The notes beneath the pieces are model-generated. The model was given only the letters and a program-made list of their open reading frames with translations, was not told the origin of the DNA and did no database searches. From positions 930,001 to 994,000 of the forward strand of contig NZ_CP133268.1 in NCBI RefSeq assembly GCF_030915385.1: a DNA stretch of 64,000 nt. The letters run 5' to 3'. Positions 26,845-34,308 of the stretch are shown here, one piece after another (position 1 is the stretch's first letter; each line of letters opens with the position of its first letter). This DNA is from Neobacillus sp. PS3-12. GTDB lineage: Bacteria > Bacillota > Bacilli > Bacillales > Cytobacillaceae. Both the position numbers and the translations under genes were made by a program.

Positions 26845-27291
26845 TTACTTTTTTGGCTCAGGGGTTGGAGTTCCTTCACCAAGATCTCCGTATTTCTGGA
26901 CGATTAAATCATAAGTTTCCTTTGGACTTTTCCCACTATCATGCATTTGTATCGCGTCACGCGCGATATTTACACAGGTGTCTCACGTTATACCATGCTG
27001 ATCCCATGCTTCAACTGCATTATTTGGACCCATTTTTTGTACAAAGCAATTTAGGTTACTTTTATGCCCATCAGCTACACAGCCGCAAAAACATGGCACC
27101 TGAGAGAGGACATTAGGATTATTAGAAGCCATAATATATGTTTCTTGAACTTTTGATGAAGAATTTAAGACGTAATTTGGTAATGGCTGATGTTTTTTGT
27201 TTAGTGTTAAATCTTCCTTTTTTGTCCCACAGCCTGCCACAATAACAGCCAAGGCAACAATGGTTATTAATATAAAAGAAAAACGTTTCAT
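26845..27291 (-). CDS. PCYCGC-motif lipoprotein, candidate selenoprotein (in-frame TGA at residue 103)
   Basis: Lipoprotein signal with lipobox VIVAGC, then a domain of the PCYCGC family (PF13798-like): PCFCGC (C67, C69, C71), GHKSNLNC (C82) and WDQHGIT followed by TGA (26983-26985). Reading continues in frame as DTCVNIARDAIQ to TPTPEPKK and a TAA at 26845. As I recall them, relatives have Cys at the TGA position (HG-x-x-C-x-x-C), so reading TGA as selenocysteine gives U103-D-T-C106, a UxxC redox motif, in a 148-residue protein. A hairpin at the expected SECIS distance follows. The sequence after TGA keeps the family pattern and leads straight into the cytochrome gene. Alternatives: a nonsense mutation or a base error. 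Confidence 0.75.
26950..26968 (-). promoter_or_regulatory. SECIS-like stem-loop downstream of the in-frame TGA
   Basis: Minus strand TATCGCG-CGTGA-CGCGATA: a perfect 7-bp stem with a 5-base loop whose second base is G. The stem begins 14 bases and the loop 21 bases after the TGA, inside the window reported for bacterial SECIS elements. The codons it uses (GCG CGT GAC GCG) are GC-rich for this genome, as if kept for the hairpin. Confidence 0.55.
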
Positions 27292-27428
27292 TATCTTCCC
27301 CTCCTTTCAAATCTTAGATAGCTTCGTTTTCATTTTAGCAAACCCATTTCAACTAATTTGCTTATAATTTTTACTATTTAGTGAAGTTTGTAATGGTAGC
27401 AATTGTAAAAAATACTTCTTGCTTTTTT

Positions 27429-28097
27429 CTATATATTTTGGAGCCAGCCTTCTTGAAGAGCAAAAGTAGCTGCTTGCACACGATTATTCATTTGCAATTT
27501 TTCCATAATATTTCTAAGATGATTTTTTACCGTATTTTCGGAAATATAAAGTGAGGCAGCTATTTCGCGATTGGTATAGCCTTTAATCACATGCATTAAT
27601 ATTTCCTTTTCTCTTTTAGTTAGTATGTCTGTTTTCTTCAAAGTTCTTACTGATTTTAGTTCAGATGGCTGATGACTTGTTATAAATTCGACGATTTTTC
27701 TTACAATCGGTCCTGTAATGATGCTCTCACCTCGGTAAACCATGTGTATAAATGTTAACAATTCATTAGGTAGTAAATTTTTTAACAAGTAACCTTTTGC
27801 GCCTAATCTTAGTGCTTCAAATAATTGATCTTCAATTTCATCAATGGTTAACAAAAGTACTTTTACTTCCGGCATATTCTCAGAAATCTTTCTCAATACC
27901 TCTAATCCATCGATATTTGGCAAATTTACATCCATTAATAGAACATCAGGTTTATATTGTTGTACCAATTCATAAGCATCATGGCCATTTTGAGCTTTAC
28001 CAACGATCTCCATTGTTTCATCATCAGAAAGAATACTTTCTATTCCGCGGATAAACATATAATGGGCATCGGCTATTAAAATTTTGACCTTATCCAT
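27429..28097 (-). CDS. NarL/FixJ-family response regulator, orphan
   Basis: 222 residues: receiver domain (1-120) with phospho-acceptor D56, T84 and K106, and a C-terminal LuxR-type helix-turn-helix (LTKREKEILMHVIKGYTNREIAASLYISENTVKNHLRNIM). The acidic pocket reads A9-D10-A11-H12, so the second of the usual two acidic residues is Ala. No histidine kinase gene is adjacent. Its position between efp and the PCYCGC-cytochrome-ccm genes suggests it may regulate them; this is inference. Confidence 0.85.
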   Translation of the reverse strand: MDKVKILIADAHYMFIRGIESILSDDETMEIVGKAQNGHDAYELVQQYKPDVLLMDVNLPNIDGLEVLRKISENMPEVKVLLLTIDEIEDQLFEALRLGAKGYLLKNLLPNELLTFIHMVYRGESIITGPIVRKIVEFITSHQPSELKSVRTLKKTDILTKREKEILMHVIKGYTNREIAASLYISENTVKNHLRNIMEKLQMNNRVQAATFALQEGWLQNI

Positions 28098-28278
28098 TTA
28101 GCATCCCTCTATTTACAGATAAAATAAAACTCTCCCATTTCTTTTTCATTTTAGACGTAAAAAAATATGCTTACTAGGCATAAAGAATTAGTTTTATAAA
28201 TTGTCAAAATTTAAGAGGAACATTTTCACAAAACGCTCATATATTTGTGATTTTTGTGAAGAAAATTTTTCTGAAATA

Positions 28279-28316
28279 AAAAAAGACTGAGTACCATAAA
28301 AAGTACTCAGTCTTTC
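28279..28316. terminator. Terminator after efp
   Basis: Stem GACTGAGTAC/GTACTCAGTC with a short A-rich loop and T-rich flank on the minus strand. Confidence 0.85.
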
Positions 28317-28324
28317 ATTTCAAA

Positions 28325-28882
28325 TTATGCACGTGAAACGTATGTACCGTCTGTTGTGTTAATGATTAAACGGTCACCTTGGTTTACAAAGAATGGAACC
28401 TGAACAACCAGACCGGTTTCAACTGTTGCTGGTTTCGTTCCTCCTGAAGCTGTATCCCCTTTAATTCCAGGTTCAGTTTCAGTTACCTCCAACTCAACCG
28501 TATTTGGAAGGTCTACCCCAAGGACTTCTCCTTGATACATGACAATAAAGACTTCCATATTTTCTTTTAAGAATTTTAGTTCATACTCAATTCTTGTTGC
28601 TGGAAGTTCAATTTGCTCATATGATTCATTGTCCATAAACACATGTTGATCACCGCTTGCATAGAGATATTGCATTCTGCGGTTATCAATCTGTGCTTTT
28701 TCAACTTTTTCACCAGCACGGAATGTTTTTTCTTGAATTGCTCCTGTGCGAAGATTCCGAAGCTTGGAACGAACGAATGCCGCACCTTTACCTGGTTTTA
28801 CGTGTTGGAAATCAATGACGCGCCATATGCCGTTATCAACTTCAATCGTTAAGCCTGTTTTAAAATCGTTTACTGAAATCAT
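28325..28882 (-). CDS. efp: Translation elongation factor P
   Basis: 185 residues, three beta-barrel domains, starting [20 protein letters not shown] with the loop [16 protein letters not shown] whose Lys is the modification site. It relieves ribosome stalling at polyproline. It follows papA/yqhT by 21 bases, as in B. subtilis. In B. subtilis yqhV and spoIIIAA come next; here the ccm block is interposed and yqhV is absent. Confidence 0.97.
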   Translation of the reverse strand: MISVNDFKTGLTIEVDNGIWRVIDFQHVKPGKGAAFVRSKLRNLRTGAIQEKTFRAGEKVEKAQIDNRRMQYLYASGDQHVFMDNESYEQIELPATRIEYELKFLKENMEVFIVMYQGEVLGVDLPNTVELEVTETEPGIKGDTASGGTKPATVETGLVVQVPFFVNQGDRLIINTTDGTYVSRA

Positions 28883-28903
28883 AAAATCCTCCTAAATTTG
28901 TTA

Positions 28904-29965
28904 TTACAGAATAATAAGTTCTTTTGCTGAATGCGTTAATGCTTCATTATGATCTAAAGTAATCCTTGTATCATCTTCAATGCGAACACCGCCAAGACCT
29001 GGGATATAAATTCCAGGTTCACAAGTTACAACCATTCCTGGTTCTAAAACCATTTCAGAACGAGAAGAAACAGCCGGACCTTCATGAACCTCAAGACCAA
29101 TCCCATGACCGGTTGAATGACCAAAATATTCGCCATAACCCTTTTCAGTGATATAATCCCTTGTTAAGGCATCTGCTTGTTTACATGTCATACCTGGCTT
29201 ATACCCGTTCATTCCTCTAAGCTGTGATTCGAGGACAATTTCATATATTTCCTTTAGCTTAGGATCAGGTTCGCCAACAGCGATGGTTCTAGTGATGTCG
29301 GATACATAACCTTTATAATAGGCACCATAATCAAGCGTTACAAAATCCCCTTTTTCAATCACTTTTTCAGTTGCCACCCCATGTGGTAGGGCAGACCTAA
29401 GTCCTGAAGCAACAATCGTATCAAAGGAAGATGATGTTGCCCCCACTTTTCTCATAAAGAACTCCAATTCATTCGAAACCTCAAGTTCTATTTTCCCAGG
29501 ACGAATGAAGTCTAAAATATGCTTAAATGCAGCATCAGCAATATCTGCTGCTTCCTTTAATATCTTAATCTCTGCGTCAGTCTTAATCAAGCGTAACTTT
29601 TCAACCAAGCCCGAAACAGGAACTAGTTCAGCATGAATGACTTTTTCATAAACTTTGAATGAAGAGAAGGTTACATCATCTTCTTCAAACCCAAGTCTTT
29701 TAATCCCTAAATTCTTTACCTGCTTAGCAACCTCATCAGGAATGGTGCCAACATGCTTTACAATTTCGAAACCTGTACATTGTTTTGAGGCTTGTTCCAC
29801 ATAACGAAAATCTGTGATAAATTGGGCTCTATCCGCACTGATTAATACGATTCCTGCCGTACCAGTAAAGTTAGTCATATAACGGCGATTATATGGACTT
29901 GTAATCAGTAAGCCATCGATCCCAGCAGCTGAAAAGTTTGTTCTTAGCTTCGCTAATTTTTCCAT
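28904..29965 (-). CDS. papA: Xaa-Pro aminopeptidase (M24B), YqhT/PapA
   Basis: 353 residues. Creatinase-like N-terminal domain, then a pita-bread metallopeptidase domain with metal ligands in TLDYGAYYKGYVSDITRT, GHSTGHGIGLEVHEGP and EPGIYIPGLGGVRIED. It removes N-terminal residues preceding proline, fitting its pairing with efp. Start 29965 (MEKLAKLRTNF) gives the B. subtilis length and has AAAGGAG upstream; the longer frame crosses the terminator. Confidence 0.93.
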   Translation of the reverse strand: MEKLAKLRTNFSAAGIDGLLITSPYNRRYMTNFTGTAGIVLISADRAQFITDFRYVEQASKQCTGFEIVKHVGTIPDEVAKQVKNLGIKRLGFEEDDVTFSSFKVYEKVIHAELVPVSGLVEKLRLIKTDAEIKILKEAADIADAAFKHILDFIRPGKIELEVSNELEFFMRKVGATSSSFDTIVASGLRSALPHGVATEKVIEKGDFVTLDYGAYYKGYVSDITRTIAVGEPDPKLKEIYEIVLESQLRGMNGYKPGMTCKQADALTRDYITEKGYGEYFGHSTGHGIGLEVHEGPAVSSRSEMVLEPGMVVTCEPGIYIPGLGGVRIEDDTRITLDHNEALTHSAKELIIL

Positions 29966-29987
29966 AACAGTATTCTCTCCTTTGCTC

Positions 29988-30017
29988 CCAAAAAGAGCCC
30001 GTATTGGGCTCTTTGAT
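29988..30017 (-). terminator. Terminator upstream of papA
   Basis: Minus-strand stem AAAGAGCCC-AATAC-GGGCTCTTT followed by TT; it ends the yqhR transcript. Confidence 0.8.
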
Positions 30018-30060
30018 AGCTTTATTTTATCACAATACATTTTTTTCACCTAATATCGTG

Positions 30061-30565
30061 TTATGTTTCCATTTCTTCCTTTACAAGCATATGATTTTGA
30101 TGCTCATAACTAATTGAATAACCGATAAACAACCCATATACAATGTATAAGCAAATGCAGGTGATTATGGTATCCCTGCTTAACTCATTAAATGGTCCCA
30201 TGCTCGGTAACAATGGATTTAAAACAATAAAAACGAGCAAGAACAGGACAATACCATAGATGATGCCAAGCCAAAAGCCATTAAACCTTTTTAAGACCAG
30301 ATAATATAAAAAAGACGCACCTACGGAAAAGATCCCAATTAGGACTAATGAAATAATGATACCAAGCCAGCCTGTTTTCCAAGCTCCTACAGTCCATGAT
30401 TCCAGTATGATACCAGGACTGATTTCGATAAAATTAAATGCGTAAGCAAGATAACCCAATTCCGGACCAAAATATTCCTCCAAATAGCCCAGTCCAAAAA
30501 ACAAGTGCTATAATTGACATGGGTTGTGGATATTTTGATTTTTTTTCACTCTCATCAAATGCCAT
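30061..30565 (-). pseudogene. yqhR: YqhR-like membrane protein, frameshifted
   Basis: Conserved integral membrane protein with about four helices. From the ATG at 30565 (after GGAGGT) the first frame reads MAFDESEKKSKYPQPMSIIA to GGIFWS; the family-like continuation LGYLAYAFNFIEISPG to the end at 30061 lies in the +1 frame. Removing one base near 30458-30464 (GGAATT) joins them as WSGLGYLAY, matching B. subtilis YqhR. The gene length of 505 bases is 3n+1. Either a real one-base insertion or an assembly error. aroQ, which lies between yqhR and yqhT in B. subtilis, is missing here. Confidence 0.8.
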
Positions 30566-30821
30566 CGCTGCTACCTCCATCACCATTATGTAAGCATAAT
30601 CACTCTATAGTTCCTCACGAATAAGTAATCAAAGCATTATTTTTCTGCATTATTATGCCCGAAGTTTTATTTCTTTACATACAAAAAATCCAAACAAAAA
30701 TTATCTGGTATTTTTATGTCATTCCTAGAGGTTTTTTCTTGTTTTTAGTAGAATAGAATTAAGTACATACAGTTATTTTTTACTGATGTGCAACTTTGAT
30801 ATTAGGTTGGTGTTTACTTAC

Positions 30822-31766
30822 ATGTCTGAAACTCAAAAACCTGTTTATGGCGGCCAAGCGGTTGTCGAAGGCGTAATGTTTGGCGGAAAGCATCATTATG
30901 TTACGGCTATTCGCCGAAAAGATCAGTCAATTGAATATTTTCAGGTGCCTCGAAAGCCAAATCCCGCTTTTTCATTATTACGAAAAATTCCATTTGTACG
31001 TGGAATTGTCTCTATAATCGAAGCAAGCGCAAATGGTTCCAAGCATTTAAACTTTTCTACTGAAAGATATGATTTAAATCCAGAAGAAGATAATACCATT
31101 AAAGAAAAAGAACCTTCTAAGCTGTCGATGTACCTGGGAGTTGCTGCGATTGGTGTCATTTCCTTTCTGTTTGGGAAATTTATCTTCACATTGGTACCTG
31201 TCTTTTTAGCGGAAATGACTCGGCCGATTTTTAAATCAGATTTTGCTCAGGTATTAATTGAAGGTTTATTTAAGCTATTACTGTTGCTATGCTACATTTA
31301 TTTTGTTTCGCTCACCCCGCTGATCAAAAGAGTGTTTCAATATCATGGAGCAGAACATAAGGTCATTAATACCTTCGAAGCAGGTAAAGAATTAACTGTT
31401 GAAAATGTACGAGAACATTCCCGTCTTCACTACCGCTGTGGCAGCAGCTTTATCCTTTTTACTGTTGTTGTCGGTATTTTTGTCTATATGATTGTTCCAA
31501 CAACACCACTTTGGGTACGGGTCCTTGATCGTTTAGCACTCATTCCTGTTGTTTTAGGAATCGCTTTTGAGGTCCTTCAGCTAACGAACAAATTAAGGAA
31601 TATTCCTGTTTTAAAGTACTTGGGAATGCCTGGTTTATGGCTGCAGCTTCTAACAACGAAAGAACCAAACAGTGATCAAATTGAGGTAGCAATTCTTTCC
31701 TTTAATCGATTACTAAAAATGGAAAAAGATGCGGAGGCAGAAAATAACGCAGAAGAAATTGTTTAA
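30822..31766 (+). CDS. yqhQ: DUF1385 family membrane protein YqhQ
   Basis: 314 residues starting MSETQKPVYGGQAVVEGVMF, with three to four transmembrane helices and the conserved YHGAEHKVINTFE followed by HYRCGSSFILF. Probably a metal-binding membrane protein (His/Glu/Cys motif), function unknown. Start 30822 matches B. subtilis; a longer in-frame start at 30786 lacks support. Confidence 0.88.
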   Translation: MSETQKPVYGGQAVVEGVMFGGKHHYVTAIRRKDQSIEYFQVPRKPNPAFSLLRKIPFVRGIVSIIEASANGSKHLNFSTERYDLNPEEDNTIKEKEPSKLSMYLGVAAIGVISFLFGKFIFTLVPVFLAEMTRPIFKSDFAQVLIEGLFKLLLLLCYIYFVSLTPLIKRVFQYHGAEHKVINTFEAGKELTVENVREHSRLHYRCGSSFILFTVVVGIFVYMIVPTTPLWVRVLDRLALIPVVLGIAFEVLQLTNKLRNIPVLKYLGMPGLWLQLLTTKEPNSDQIEVAILSFNRLLKMEKDAEAENNAEEIV

Positions 31767-31831
31767 ACTTTCAAATTTTGGGTTTAAAAGAAATTAAAAA
31801 TGCTTATGATGCTCTTAAGGAGGTGGCTCTC

Positions 31832-32203
31832 TTGAAAAGTCGGTCAACAGTTCTTATCTTTGGTGCGATATTTGTTCTTGCTTTAATCGGTGTCTCCGGC
31901 AGTTTATTTTCCAATCCATCCGGTTTTCTTCAGGGAATAGCTGTGTTTGTCGTGATCGGCATAGCAATATATGTAATTTTACGGCTTATGGGTAAAACAA
32001 ATCCTCAGAAAAAAGAGCAGCGTGCATTTGTAAAAGCAGCAAAACAATCGAAAAGACGATTGCAAAAGAAAGATACAAAAAGCACCACACCTGGAACACT
32101 GGCTACATTAAAAAAAGTAGCCAAGAGAAAGACAAAGAAAACGGCTCATTTAACGGTTATTGATGGAAAAAAAGGGAAAAAGAAAAATCGAGCATCCTTT
32201 TAG
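31832..32203 (+). CDS. yqhP: YqhP-like small membrane protein
   Basis: 123 residues. Two helices (STVLIFGAIFVLALIGVSGS; GIAVFVVIGIAIYVILRLM) and a very basic C-terminal tail (KKVAKRKTKKTAHL). The TTG at 31832 is chosen because AGGAGGTGG sits five bases upstream; the longer frame beginning 31778 would place that site inside the gene. Follows yqhQ; function unknown. Confidence 0.82.
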   Translation: MKSRSTVLIFGAIFVLALIGVSGSLFSNPSGFLQGIAVFVVIGIAIYVILRLMGKTNPQKKEQRAFVKAAKQSKRRLQKKDTKSTTPGTLATLKKVAKRKTKKTAHLTVIDGKKGKKKNRASF

Positions 32204-32218
32204 GTGCTCGTTTTTTTT
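32189..32218 (+). terminator. Terminator after yqhP
   Basis: Stem CGAGCA/TGCTCG with a 10-base loop and eight T residues; it overlaps the last codons of yqhP. Confidence 0.85.
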
Positions 32219-32226
32219 GGTATTAT

Positions 32227-33105
32227 TTAGTAACACCAGGTCCTAAAAAATTGCTCTGCCTGCTGCCTTCCAATTTCATATATTGCCTTTTTCCTTTCAG
32301 TAGTTAACTCAGATTCGATTGGAAAAATTCCATCTGTTGGAATAAAAATGATGTTTTTGACGTGCCTTTTGGAGATATATCTTGCATCATGGGCATCCTT
32401 CATCGTTTCAAATAGAGCGGAAAATAACTGAATGGCATTGTCAATTCGATGTTTTTCATGTTCATATTCATTTGGACTTAGCTTAACCCCTAAAACTGGT
32501 CTAACCTTATGTCTATCATCCTTATCAAACAGCCAAATTGGAAAGTTACTAAGAACTCCCCCATCTACAAGGATATTAACCCCATCTACCCCGCGCAATT
32601 TTACTGGCTCAAAAAAATAAGGAATGCTGCAGCTCATTCGGACAGCCCTTGCAACAGAGAATGATCCTGGAGAGATCCCATACCTCTCCAAGTCGTCAGG
32701 TAGAACAATCATTTGGCCATTGCTGATGTCCGAAGCAATAACCCTAAGTGCTTGGGGAGGGAGGTCAGAGAATGTCTTTATCCCTTTAGCTTCAAGTATT
32801 TGCCTTAGCCAATTTTCTAACTCATTCCCTTTATATAAACCTAGCTTCCAATATAAAAAAAGCCATCTTGCAAAAGGAATGAATGATTTTCTTGCATCCA
32901 TCATTTTATTAAATTCAAATTCATCCATTAGCTGAAACATTTCTTTACTTGTATATCCTGCTGCAACTAAGGCTGCAACAATTCAGCCGGCACTAGTTCC
33001 TGCAAGTCTTACAAAGTGAAAGCCTCTTTTTTCAATTTCTTCACAGGCTCCAACGAGTGCAAAACCTCTGATTCCTCCTCCAGAAAAAACGCCGTCTATC
33101 TTCAT
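32227..33105 (-). pseudogene. yqhO: Patatin-like phospholipase YqhO with in-frame TGA
   Basis: From the ATG at 33105 (after TAGGAGTGG): MKIDGVFSGGGIRGFALVGA gives the oxyanion hole, then GTSAG with nucleophile Ser38, then TGA (32983-32985) at codon 41, then IVAALVAAGYT and the rest in frame, ending at 32227. The Asp of the dyad is in DGGVLSNFPIW. Without the stop the product is about 292 residues, the normal size. Relatives have Ala or Ser at this site, not Cys, so selenocysteine is unlikely: a nonsense mutation or base error is favoured. An internal start at 32940 would lack the active-site Ser. Confidence 0.85.
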
Positions 33106-33187
33106 GGCTGCCACTCCTAAAGATGTATTTACTGATACACTTTAAGCAGCCTGACAAGAAAATAGTACCTTGGATAAAGGAAAATTT

Positions 33188-34213
33188 TTAAGTGAAATAT
33201 TGGACAACAGCGTTGGGAAAGAAAGTATCTACATATCTGCGAATCGTCGTTTCCAAATCCTTTGCTTCATCATCAGGATAGACATATTTGCCGATGCCAT
33301 ATCTTCCCCATTTGTATTTACGCTTTTCTTCGTCCATTTCCAGTTTTGTTTTTGGATACCGTTTTTCAATCACTTTTTTTGCTGGCTTTGTGAATCGATG
33401 CTGAATTAGTTCAAACGTTAGGTTCGGCAAATCAAGACCTGCTAGATGTTCCTTCAACCGATCAAACAACTCACGATATCCATCTTCCCAATCCTCATGC
33501 ATATAGATAGGGGCAATGATAAAACCTAGCGGATACCCCGCCTTTGCGACTTTACGGGCGGCGTCTAGTCTTTCATCAAAAGAAGAGGTACCTGGCTCGA
33601 AGTTTTTAATTACGTATCGTGAATTGACACTAAACCGAAAACGAGTCTTTCCGTTATGTTCAGCATCAAGTAGATGGTCGACATGATGGAATTTGGTGAC
33701 AAAGCGCAGTCGGCCATATTCCGTTTTTCCAATAAACTCAATGGTCTTTTTTAAAGAATGGGTTAAATGATCTAATCCCACAATATCAGAGGTACACGCT
33801 GCTTCAAAGCGTGTGATTTCGGGTGCTCGCTCATCCATGTATTTTTGCGCTTGTTCAAAAATCTCTTCTAGATTTACATATGTCCTTATATATGGTTTAC
33901 TGCCCAAGGTTGTTTGCAGGTAACAATAGTGGCAATGGCCCATGCATCCTGTTGCAAGCGGTATGGCGTATTCTGCGGATGGTTTGGAGGTGTCAAACTT
34001 CAATGTTCTTCTTACACCTACAACCAGAGTCGATTTTGCATTGCGGTATTGCTGAAGTTCATTTTCACCCGGAATTCCCCTAACTTGGTTATGGGAGGTG
34101 GTTTCCCGTATTTCGAGTCCTAACTTTTCAAATTTCTCTTTCAGCTCGCAGCCAAGCGGATATTCCAATGCTTGCGGTTCGATGTAAACTAATTGAGGCA
34201 TAAAAGGATCCAT
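33188..34213 (-). CDS. splB: Spore photoproduct lyase
   Basis: 341 residues. Radical SAM enzyme that reverts the thymine dimer (spore photoproduct) during germination. The cluster-binding CxxxCxxC is C90-MGH-C94-HY-C97, and the hydrogen-donor Cys is C140 (EAACTSDIVG), one residue off the B. subtilis number. The ATG at 34213 has GAGGAAA upstream. The splA regulator is not adjacent. Confidence 0.96.
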   Translation of the reverse strand: MDPFMPQLVYIEPQALEYPLGCELKEKFEKLGLEIRETTSHNQVRGIPGENELQQYRNAKSTLVVGVRRTLKFDTSKPSAEYAIPLATGCMGHCHYCYLQTTLGSKPYIRTYVNLEEIFEQAQKYMDERAPEITRFEAACTSDIVGLDHLTHSLKKTIEFIGKTEYGRLRFVTKFHHVDHLLDAEHNGKTRFRFSVNSRYVIKNFEPGTSSFDERLDAARKVAKAGYPLGFIIAPIYMHEDWEDGYRELFDRLKEHLAGLDLPNLTFELIQHRFTKPAKKVIEKRYPKTKLEMDEEKRKYKWGRYGIGKYVYPDDEAKDLETTIRRYVDTFFPNAVVQYFT

Positions 34214-34261
34214 ATGTATTTCCTCATTTCATAGTCACTTTTTTGTAGTATGAGCATAAAA

Positions 34262-34304
34262 AAACAAAAGAGGATAGAAAGTTTTTTCCATCCTCTTTTG
34301 TGCA
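34262..34304 (-). terminator. Terminator after nrdJ
   Basis: Minus-strand stem CAAAAGAGGAT/ATCCTCTTTTG with a 14-base loop and seven T residues. Confidence 0.9.
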
Positions 34305-34308
34305 TTTT

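Noticed and set aside
32983..32985. Second selenocysteine codon, in yqhO
   Set aside because: Homologues carry Ala or Ser at this site, it is not a redox position, and no stable hairpin follows at SECIS distance.
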